Source: Selaginella moellendorffii
Taxonomy: Eukaryota > Streptophyta > Lycopodiopsida > Selaginellales > Selaginellaceae
DNA: 64,000 bases
Direction of reading: 5' to 3'
Assembly (NCBI RefSeq): GCF_000143415.4
Contig: NW_003314285.1
Span: 1,159,587 to 1,223,586, forward strand
Position numbers and translations under genes: made by a program. This document shows, in pieces, positions 12,158 to 21,452 of the stretch. The stretch's first letter is position 1. Each line of letters starts with the position of its first letter. The notes under the pieces are model-generated. The model had not been told where the DNA came from. It did no database searches and saw only the letters and a program-made list of their open reading frames with translations.

Positions 12158-13083
12158 AAAGCTGCTTTGTGATTAGGATTAGCACAATAGAGGCAAAGAT
12201 TATGAGATATTCGACGTTGCTTCTCAGTAGGACTCAACTTCCCTCTAATGAGTCGGGGAGTACCAGAAATATCCATCAAAACTGGAGCAGTAGGTTCAGG
12301 AGTATGCCCTGAAGACTCAAGCTGGGATTCTTGAGTCTGGGATGGAAAAACAGCGGCGTGGCGACTTTCCTGACAACGTTCAAAGAGATGGTTGTCACAT
12401 CGAACAGCTTTGTTGATGGCATCCGACAGGTCCTTGGGATCCTCCATGGTGAGCAACAAATCCTTGACACCGTTGTTGAGGCCGAAACGAAATTGGTCAA
12501 TCAGGGCCTGCTCATCCCACTGAGTGTCCAAAGCAAGGAGTTGGAACTCTGCAGCGTAGATCGAGGCGGGACGAGACCCCTGAGAGAGACATCTCATCTT
12601 TGTGGTAGCAGCTCAAACCCGATCCGTCTCGCCAAAACATGCTTCGAGCTTCTCTTTGAACAATTGAAGATCCATCAGCTCTAGAACCACGACCCCTTTC
12701 ATGCTCTTCTCCAGAAGAGGAGAAAACCATGACAAAGCTGCACCTTCCAGCAACGTCCCAATCGCGCCGATTTGAGACTCGGGAGTGGGGTACCATTGAT
12801 GTTGAAGTGCAAAAATCATCTCCATTTGGTTCAGGAATCCGCGAAGCTCCGAACACTTGCCTGAAAATTTTGCTGGGAAACTCACCTTTGGTTCAGGAAC
12901 ATTGCTGGATCCTTGAGCCGAAAGTGAAGCAAGCTCCTGCTGCATGTGAAGAAGGGTCACCTTCAGCTCGGTATTCTCAGACTGGATTTTTGCAAGAACT
13001 TCGGCAAAGAAATCAGGATGGCTTGGAGACTCCATCAGCAAGAAGAAAGAAAAAGGGGAAAAAAGGCAAAGGTAGTCAAACAA
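12094..13083 (-). pseudogene. Chromovirus gag, one nonsense codon
   Basis: Capsid-like protein of the element at 7349-13520. The most likely start is the ATG giving MESPSHPDFF at about 13035; the frame is open further upstream. An N-terminal coiled-coil stretch is followed by a retrotransposon gag domain with the ALSWF and LKEKLEACFG blocks, and a CCHC zinc knuckle CLYCANPNHKAALC near the end. A single TGA stop lies at about 12610-12612; the related copy near 40410 has a Gln codon there. Gag ends at 12094, while the protease frame is open from at least 12157, in the -1 frame relative to gag. Confidence 0.88.
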
Positions 13084-13525
13084 TCAAAACGAGCTAAAGC
13101 AAAAAAACGAAAAAAACACAATCTGAATCAAACTGTCAAGACCCCCAACAAGATCAAGACTGGAAAATGCAAAAGACAAAGAGAAAAGCTAGTGGAAACA
13201 AAGAAAAGGCCTTAGACTGGTGTTGATTCAGATTGTGGAGAAATGGAACAAGGCTAACCTATATATACTATAGGTTGATGAAGCTCCACCACTCTTAGAT
13301 CGAGGACGGCCTAAATATAGCTGAGGTCGAGGAGGCACCACATCATCATCAGGAATCTGGCTCGAGACTCAAGAATCGTATAGGAAATTAGAGAGTCAGG
13401 AATAGGGAAGTGTCTCAAGAGTCAAGAATAGGGAAGTGTCTCGAGAGTCAGGAATGTGGTCTGCAGGTCAGGAATCCAGTGAGAGTCAGGAATGTGGCAA
13501 GAATTAGGGGATTCCTGACACTCAC

Positions 13526-16500
13526 CATGCCTTCTGCATATTCGTTAATGGTTTGACACCAAAGGCTCAACATGCCTTGCCCATCCTCTAAGGAGGGTAG
13601 TCTCTCCAAATTAGAGATTGATTGGACCACATGTAGTGGTTCTCTCCTTTTATTGGTTTAGTTCTCGCTAAACCTCTTAGAGACCCTTCTCTAAGTCAAT
13701 CCCACTACTCCTTCTTGAGTAGTCTCAATTTCCTTCTATTGAACGTTTGCACCTTGGAACTTTTACTCTTTGACTTCTGGAAGTCAATATCCTAGGTGTC
13801 TCCAACACCTTGCATTGCACATATTGTGCAACTCCACTTCCCCATCCTAGGAAGTTCTTTACTTGAGGGCACCATCATCCTCTCTTCTATTTTGTGCCAC
13901 CTTGGGCACTAAGTTCCATTTATCATACTTTGTGTTAGGGCTGTCCATGGCCCTATCATTTGGCTACCTTACCGCTCCCTCCCTTGGAGCTTCCACTTTT
14001 TGCCAAATCGGAGCAATTCGGAATCCATCCTTGGAAACACACTTCCTTTCCTGTAATTTGTTAGCGTCCAACACATTAGTGTTCCTCGCCTAACTTTTTC
14101 ACCTGGATTCCTTCCAAGGGATTCCACGGCCCTATCTTGGCCACTCATCTTTTGCTCCTATCTGTTGATTGTTGCACCAGGCAACACTAAATCTCTACCT
14201 CCTTCCTTGAGGTATTCTTTTGATTCCATAGCAAAGGCTCTACTTTGCTAAGACTAGGGTGTTCACCCCTAGTAAGTCTCTTTAGCATCTTCTGCTGTGG
14301 GCTCTATCCACGGCCCAACTTTGTGACCCTCCCATGGGTCTCTTTAGAGACTACTTTCCTTGGACACACTATGCCATCGCAATGACATAGCTCATTTCCC
14401 TAAGGTGCTTTTCCCACTTGGTCACCTCGACCAAGCCACACCATCATCAATAGTTCAAATTAACACTTTGAACTAGGAACCTTATTCCTTAACCCAAACA
14501 AGGACTTTGTCCTTATTTAGCCACAAGATCACCTAGTGATCTCACCTCGGCACCTTAACAGGTTTGCCAATAGGTACTAGGTCTTCCAGACCTTTAACTT
14601 GTTAACTACGACCCCAGGGGCATCCCCCACACTTGGCGGTGCACCCAAGCTAGCCTTTCCGGCCAAGGATCCATAACAACTGAGACTGGGTGTCCCCATC
14701 TCATTCACCACGTCCTTGGTGCCACTGGCACCAAAGTGTTCAAGTTAGATATGCTGAGCCACACTAAGCAATCTAACCATGCATTACGACTCCGAGGCAT
14801 CCCTCGCTTGGCGGTGTGCCCAAACCAGTCTCCAGACTGAGAGTCCATGACCACCGAAAAATGAGTGTCCTCATATTCCAAACCATCACCACACCCTAGT
14901 GAGTTGGGACTTGAACCCAAGCACTAGAGGGTCGGGACTCGAACTCAACCTCCGTATATGCATCTACGGACGGCATCACCTAGGATGCCTGGCGTGACTC
15001 TCCACGCCGGTGCACCAACTTTTACTCAAAGCGCGCTATAGACCACAGCTTAGGAACCTAGTTCCTCCACCCTGCCAAATCCTCTCACTTGACACGTCTG
15101 TGATCATGCATGGACTCCTCCATGCTTGGCCCCATGGCCCACCCTTTTGAAATTATCACCTTCAACTAGGGTATTTATTCCCCTGACTTGCCAATCTCGC
15201 TTGGCAAGTCCTCCGACCACCGTAACATGGTTCCTGCATAAGCGTGAAAGTCCTTAACCATCGACTTTCGTTCAAAGCCCTCTCTTTGAACACTTAGGAA
15301 CTACTTCCCTAACCTTGATAGCCTTGCCCCATGGCAAGCTTCAAGACCACGCTTCTGCTGCACCACTCTAGTTTGGTGCGTTCCATGAACCATTTACACT
15401 TAGCCTTTCTAAATACTAAGCTACCTAGAATCGTCTTTGGGAACCTTGAAGGAACTCTGTCCCTTAGCTTGCTAAGGCCTCCCTTTTCGCAAGTTTTTTA
15501 GTTGCCTTATAGTTTAGTATGGACAATTCCATATTTTAGACTTTCCATGGCATCACGGTTGCTAGCAACAACACCCTCCAGCCCCCACTTGATTCTCCAC
15601 TCCCAACTAGCATAACTACCCTTGGTTATGCCCTTCAATTTCTATGGTTTGGTTCTATCCCCTTACTACTTGCTTTTGGCTTCACACCTTTCTTTCGGTC
15701 ATTCTCCTCCGGACTAGGAGGATAGCTTTGCACTTTCTATCATGCCTTAGCAAGTATTCTTGGGGATGAACGTACCCGATAGCCTAGGGAGTGATTCCTT
15801 AATTCAGGTATGCTCACCTTATAATCCCACACACTGGGATTAACGTTGTTGCTTATGGGCCTTTACATGCCCATCACTAGCCTTGCCAAAATTCCATTTT
15901 TGACTTTGTCCAATTTGGGTAGACAGTCTTCTCCCGCCTCCGCAACCTTGGACATTTGGATAGCACTTTCTATCCATTATTCGCTAGGGACCTAGTCCCT
16001 TGGGCCTTATCTATTGCCCTCGCGACCTCAATCATCACCTCTTGGTGTCCTAGAGTGTTTTGGTGTCCCAAATGATGGCTTGTTTGACAATGAGCATTCC
16101 CTTTTATGACATTGACTTACTATATTGCAACATAAGCAATTTATCCCTCGTAAGGGTATATCTAACTTCCTTATGCCATTAAAAAGTCTTGGGTAGCTAC
16201 CTTCTACCAGTTTAACCAATTATCTTGCACCTTTTATTTAGTTGCCTCATAGTTGTCAAGTCCTACAACTCATTGTTGGTGCTTCCACACCTCCATCCTT
16301 GTTTTGGTCACCACACTCTACCACATGCCTTCCAGCTTAGGCTATGCTATTCCCATTTCCGTTGGGATTCCCTTGGCAAGGGGTTCTCATGAACCCACCA
16401 ACATAACCTCAAGGTATCACACTTTGGCACATTTGGTGTCTCCACACCATTGGCCCCACGAGCCTATCCTTATAACACTACTTATTAGTGTCTAGGTCTT

Positions 16501-17489
16501 TGCCAAGACCAATATAGTTGTGCCTCGTGCTAACTATCCGTTAGCACCACACCATAGTGTTCGCACCCAACTCTGGGCCAAAGTTTCTTTCTTCTGGGAA
16601 CATCTTTCCCACAACTTTAGTATGGCACATTTTGCCATCAATGAGATACCTACTGTTCTCATACTTGGATCTTATGATCCTCCCCATACCTCATGGGGCA
16701 CCATACACCTCAGTCCAAATGCTTCAACCAATCCCTTAGGATTATTCCTTGACTCTTATTTGAGTCATCCAGCTTTTTGGACTTTATCATCTGACGACCC
16801 ATAAGGTCCTACCTTTGAGGTGCTAGCTCACTGGAATACAACTTCTTGTATTCAAGTCCTACTCACAAGTACTATCTTTGCAAATGTTACTTCGACACTT
16901 GATTTGTTCTCTTGGGGCAACCTTTTGCCCCTTAGGACCACTTGTCCATGTGATGAGAATACCAACTCATCCTCTGAGTACACCCCTAACGCCTTGGGTT
17001 GTTCCAGCATTTATTAGAGGTAGCCCCCGCTACCATTTCAAGGACTTGTGTCCTCTTCTGTATTTGACCTCCCATAGTCATCAATTCTAGTCTCAAAGTT
17101 ATGAGCACTAGCCTCAACTATATGAGGGTAATCTTGTGACTCCTTTATTGTTTTGGAGTCTGTATCTTTCCCGTGATCCCAACTATAATTGTTTACCACA
17201 ATTATGTTAGCCCATTTGCTGCATCAAACGTTCATCTGGATCACATCCTCACTCAATGAGGAAAGCCTTACATTGTTCCCAAGATCCCAAAGTCGTTCCA
17301 TCATTGGCCCTTTTCTATTCACCACTTTATCTACAAGTTCACACATGAACTGTAGTGGAGAGCCATGTCTTCCCGACTTGCTACTCCTCAAGGACAAACC
17401 CACTCCTAGGACCTTCCGATGCCAACACTAGTGGTGATATACTTCAGCACCAATAAAAGTCGGACTAAGGAACAGCTCCGATACCAAGT
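13526..17489 (-). other. Internal domain of the LARD-like element, non-coding
   Basis: About 4 kb of moderately GC-balanced sequence with only short ORFs on either strand and no gag, pol or host motifs that I could recognise. The segment at about 14700-15000 (minus strand) matches, with clear by-eye similarity, the 3' non-coding region of gypsy relic 1 at about 19680-19860. Both contain two tRNA T-arm-like palindromes with GTTCGAGTC or GTTCAAGTC. This suggests that the LARD interior derives partly from a gypsy like relic 1. Confidence 0.7.
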
Positions 17490-18509
17490 TGTAAGCGACT
17501 AAATTTTCCATTCTACTTTAGTCACTTAACCACACCTCCGACCACTTGGAGGAGTCTCATTCACAACCTCCATAAGTCCAATTCATGACTTGGGACTTGC
17601 TAGCCCCGAGAATGGCATCCATGCCACTCAACATTTGCACTTGGTCCAAGTGCTCCACGTGTCCGATCCCATGACCGACACTCAAAGGTACCACCGACAT
17701 GGCAGCCTGTTACGCTAAAGCCATGCCCAATCACCTTTGCCACACTAGTAGTCCATTACCACTTGCGTCACAGTCTTGGCTCTCCAAGACTAGGCAAACC
17801 ATCTGTGAGTGGTCATCTCAGATCCACTCCTTAGCATCCTTAGGATGCCCACCGACAAGGGGAATATCCTTCCCCAATATCCCTCTGTCAGTCCCCACTA
17901 AGTCCCTTTATGCCCCTGGCCATGTTTGCCAACACTGCCACTGGATCGAGGCCCACAAGCCCGACCACTAAGTCCCACGGTCCTCTGGGACTTCCTCACC
18001 ACACGACTGTGTCCTTGGTCACTACCCCAGAGGACTGCTCCTCCTCCTTTCCCCCATTTGGGACTCCGAGACAACTTTTCGGAACACCGTGGGCCTACAC
18101 GAGCCCTGTGGGTACTCTCCCCACCTTCCGCCTTTAGGTGCTCTAGCCATGGGCTCAGAGCGAGGTTCCATTGAGCCACGCCTGGTATCCAAGTAGGTAG
18201 TGCCACCCACACTTGGACTGGGAGCATCGGCCAGTTGATCTCCCGGGGGAACTAGAGCCGGCTCTTGAACACTTCACCAAGCTACCCCGCTTGTCGGTCC
18301 GTGTTCACTCTAGTCTTGGACTTCCCAGTGGTCAGCTCATCACCCAACACTGGGTCTGGCCTTCCTGGGCCAAACTGGCCTTTCCTGGCCAAACTGGCTC
18401 CACTGGGCTCCAACCCCCACACTCTCCCTACTATACTTTTGGAACCCCCGCAGCCCCCCCCCCCCCGCTTGGGGGACGATCGCTTTGGGCTTTCACCCAA
18501 CTGCTTGTA

Positions 18510-18925
18510 TTAGTATTCGGACTCGGACTCGGACTCGGTCTTCGTCCTGAATTCAGACTCGAACTCGGTCTCGGTCGCGGTCTCGGTCTCGGTCTCGGTC
18601 CCAGTCTCAGTTCCATCTTGGACTCCATCTCGGACTCCATCTCGGGTTCATCTCGGACTCCACCTCGGACTCCATCTTGGGTCCATCTCGGACTCCACCT
18701 CGGGTCCATCTCGGACTCCATCTCAGGTCCATCTCGGACTCCATCTCGAACTCCATCTCAGGTCTATCTCGGACTCCACCTCGGATCCATCTCGGACTCC
18801 ATCTCGGGTCCATCTCAGACTCCATCTCCGGTCCATCTTGAACTCCATCTCGGGTCCATCTCAGACTCCATCTCGGGTCCATCTCGGACTCCATCTCAGA
18901 CTCCATCTCAGGTCCATCTCGGACA
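18510..18925 (-). repeat. Minisatellite within the 5' LTR of the LARD-like element
   Basis: Same 12- and 11-bp units as the array at 6475-6893, but unit order and number differ between the two LTRs. Arrays identical at insertion would therefore have changed by slippage or recombination since. A C tract lies at about 18457-18470. Confidence 0.88.
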
Positions 18926-19160
18926 CTTCCACGTGTCATGTGTTGGTCCTTTCGGGTCCCTTTTTAGAGCCTCGCTTATGGCTTGCTTTGTGCTCATTCC
19001 TCGAGCACTTTGTTGGGAGTTCCACTCCCGCTCTCGACCTTTCAAGTCGGAGCTTTTAGTCCAAACGTGTTACGCTCATTTGGCTTTCGCTTTGGCCACT
19101 ACCATGTGGTGCCCTTCCAGCTCCACTTTGAGGCCTAGGGATTTTGTGTCTCACACTAGG

Positions 19161-19541
19161 TTCGTAGGGCCTTACAAGATTGAGGCACGAATTGGTAAGG
19201 TGGCTTATTGCCTCTGACTTCCTCGAGAGATGGGAAAGATGCACCCTATGTTCTATGTGAACTTACTCAAGCCGTATTTTGAGGATCCGCTTCCCAAGGA
19301 CCAAGTAAGACCTTTACCTGAGGTTATCCAAGGGGAAGAGGAGTACGAAATCAAGGCTATCTTCAATCTGTGCAAGAGCAAACAACAAGGACGAGAGATG
19401 AGGGATTTTCATGTGAAGTGGAAAGGATTTCCACACTGCGAGGCAACATGGGAACCGGAGGAGAACCTAGTGAACATGCGGGATTTAATGGAGGAATTTT
19501 TACAAGGTAGAACTCTATGTACTTATGCAAAATTCAATTAA
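19161..19541 (+). pseudogene. Gypsy relic 1, integrase C-terminus and chromodomain
   Basis: Continuation of the frame broken at 5434. It begins FVGPYKIEARIGKVAY and then MHPMFYVNLLKPY, the usual integrase C-terminal blocks. A chromodomain follows at about 19338-19510 with EYEIKAIF, FHVKWKGF and ATWEPEENL. A TGA interrupts the frame before the MGKMHP stretch. The chromodomain itself reads through intact, so relic 1 was also a chromovirus. Confidence 0.88.
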
Positions 19542-20033
19542 AAAAATCTATTTTGAGAGATTGAGCAATGTCGTATGTTGGGATCCGAAGGGGTGCTGAA
19601 GGTAAGCTAATTAGCATGGGTTAACTAGGTCAACTAGGCGTAGGGAACTACACCCGACTCCCGCAGGGATGTCGAATTTGTAGATGTATTTTACGGAGGT
19701 TGGGTTCGAGTCCCAACCCTTTAGTAAAGCACGATTGGGTTCAAGTCCCAACCCCATACTAGGGCGTGGTGAGGGGAGGGGTATAGGGACACTTACATTT
19801 CGTTGTCATGGGCTCTTGGCCGGGGAGGTTAACTTAGGCACACCGCTAAATGGGGGGATACCCTCAGAGACATGGTCAACAAGTGATAGGATTAAAAAAG
19901 AAGCGTTTGACGTGGGCATCGAACTTCTTCTATAGGTGGTGGAGTTGTAAAGAACTAATTCCTCGAGGTGTTGAAGGCTAAAGGATCCCCGAGAGCATGA
20001 CCAAAATGATAAAGAATTCATCGAATGAGACCA
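19542..20033 (+). other. 3' non-coding region of gypsy relic 1
   Basis: No gene seen. Two T-arm-like palindromes lie at about 19698-19762, each with six-base arms around TTCGAGT or TTCAAGT. The stretch up to about 19860 resembles the LARD interior. Purine-rich runs at about 19768-19782 could be a polypurine tract. Confidence 0.55.
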
Positions 20034-20694
20034 TGTAGCACATGTGATTATGGGATGAGATTTGGATATACTGTCACCGTGGATCCTTGGAACCTTAGGG
20101 GATAAATGGGGATAAAATAGCCATTAAGGGCTCTCTCATCAAGCAATTGCCCCTTTTCCAGTTGGTTTAAGGGGAGAAAGATAAGGTGCGCTACAGTTGG
20201 TATCGGAGCAAATGGCACGGGTTCGATTCCCATTGATTAGTGGCTACTTAAAATATAATATACCCTTGAGCAAAGTATATTCCTACCCCTAAATTTGAAA
20301 TCATACATATTGGGCATCCTTGCGTACGTCCTTTCTCTTGTGTGGAGTATCCACGGACGAAGGTATCCACCGTGGGACTGTAGTATGGGTGGATGACTAG
20401 TTGCCTCACATGGAATACCTGGTCTACACAATTGAAGGATTAGTAGATTCAATGTGGAAATGGAGGTGGGATGACTAGTTGCCTCACATGGAATAGCTGG
20501 TCTACACAATGGAAGGATTGGTAGATTCAATGTGGAAATGGAGGTGCTGGTTCCTCTTGGCTCAGTAGGGGTTGTTAGTCAATAGTCAATAAGGACATTT
20601 ACATCTCTGAAGGGGGGGTGAGTGTAGCGCATGTGATCATGGGATGAGATTTGGATATACTGTCACCGTGGATCTTTGGAACCTTGGGGGATAC
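20034..20694 (+). mobile_element. Short LTR element (TRIM-like), 3' LTR truncated
   Basis: A 162-bp 5' LTR (20034-20195) starts TGTAGCACATG and ends GCGCTACA. TGGTATCGGAGC follows at 20198-20209, a Met-tRNA primer site, and then a perfect Pol III B-box-like GGTTCGATTCC at 20220-20230. The interior of about 427 bp is non-coding and includes a tandem pair of roughly 70 bp units (about 20392-20540, with the ATGACTAGTTGCCTCACATGG segment). AAGGGGGGGTGAG precedes the second LTR copy, which starts at 20623 and is cut off at about 20694. The same LTR family occurs at 26138-26224, 37528-37681 and 43721-43882. Confidence 0.8.
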
Positions 20695-21195
20695 TCAGAT
20701 TGAGTCCAAGGTTGAGTTTGAGACTAAGTCCGAGATCGAGTCTAAGACCAACTCCAAGACCGAGTTCAAGACCGAGTCCGAGACCAAGTTTGAGACCAAC
20801 TCCAAGACCAAGTTCGGGTCCGAGACCAAGTCCGAGATCGAGTTCGAGACAGAGTCCAAGGTCGAGTCCGAGATCGAGTCCGAGACCAAGTCCAAATACT
20901 AATACAGGTCATGGGGTGAAAGCCCAAAGCGTGTGTCTCCCGAGGGGGGGGGGGCGGCTGTAGGGGGTAGTGAGGTCTAGGAATTAGTCTTGAAGGAACT
21001 CTCCAATAGTGCTTCCAAATTGACTTGAGGTTGAGATTGGGGTCGAGGGGCCTTGGGTGGGTGTGAGTATGGACTCGGGTGGTGCTAGAGGGGCCATCCA
21101 AGGAAGTGCTCAAGAGCAGCTCCCACTCCTGAAAAGGAAACCGACTATAGTGCTCTAGGCTCATGTGGAGTGGTGCCCCACTTGAGTACTTTGTG
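20695..21195 (+). mobile_element. Remnant of a long minisatellite-bearing LTR
   Basis: 20695-20905 is a degraded array of GAGTCCGAGACC-type units, the reverse complement of the LARD LTR minisatellite. It is followed by a segment equivalent to the CCCAAAGCG region and a G tract (20946-20956), matching 18440-18520 in opposite orientation. Later sequence at 21157-21195 repeats bases 37-75 of the window. The orientation is that of gypsy relic 1, so this may be its 3' LTR. Confidence 0.65.
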
Positions 21196-21452
21196 GACAA
21201 ATGGAACAAAGCCAACCTATATATACTATAGGTTGATGAAGCTCCACCACTCTTGGATCAAGGACGGCCTAAATATAGCTGAGGTCGAGGAGGCGCCACA
21301 TCATCATCAAGAATGTGGTTCAAGAATCAGGAATTGTATAGGAAATCAGAGAGTCAGGAATAGGGAAGTGTCTCGAGAGTCAGGAATGTGGTCTACAAGT
21401 CAGGAATCTGGCCAGAGTTAGGAATGTGGCAAGAATTGGGGGATTCCTGACA
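21196..21452 (-). mobile_element. Partial chromovirus LTR
   Basis: Matches the right-hand two thirds of the 361-bp LTR at 7349-7709, including AACCTATATATACTATA and the terminal GGGGGATTCCTGACA. The left end is missing. No internal domain is attached. Confidence 0.85.

Larger units (their letters stand above)
7349..13520 (-). mobile_element. Near-complete chromovirus (Ty3/gypsy with chromodomain)
   Basis: LTRs are 7349-7709 (361 bp, 3') and 13134-13520 (387 bp, 5', longer by one 26-bp internal duplication). Both start TGTCA and end TGACA on the plus strand. The target duplication CTCAC at 7344-7348 and 13521-13525 is perfect. A polypurine tract, minus strand GAGGAGGGGGTA, abuts the 3' LTR at 7710-7722. 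I did not recognise the primer site below 13134. Without the Cassandra insertion the element would be about 5.57 kb, the normal size for a chromovirus. The same family recurs at 37697-41282 and as an LTR fragment at 21196-21452. Confidence 0.93.
5435..19155 (-). mobile_element. Large non-autonomous LTR element (LARD-like), host of two nested insertions
   Basis: The LTRs are 5435-7121 (3') and 17490-19155 (5'), about 1.67-1.69 kb each, starting on the minus strand TGTGAGACAC and ending CGCTTACA. A perfect target duplication CTAGG lies at 5430-5434 and 19156-19160. Next to the 5' LTR, minus strand 17476-17488 reads TTGGTATCGGAGC, a Met-tRNA primer site. A purine-rich stretch abuts the 3' LTR near 7122-7135. 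Removing the nested chromovirus leaves about 7.5 kb, whose internal 4.2 kb contains no gag or pol frame. Long LTRs plus a non-coding interior fit a LARD. It must have been moved by proteins from another element. Confidence 0.88.

Noticed and set aside
19698-19762. Possible tRNA genes because of GTTCGAGTC T-arm-like hairpins (also 20220-20230)
   Set aside because: No acceptor, D or anticodon arms can be built around them. They lie in retroelement non-coding DNA.
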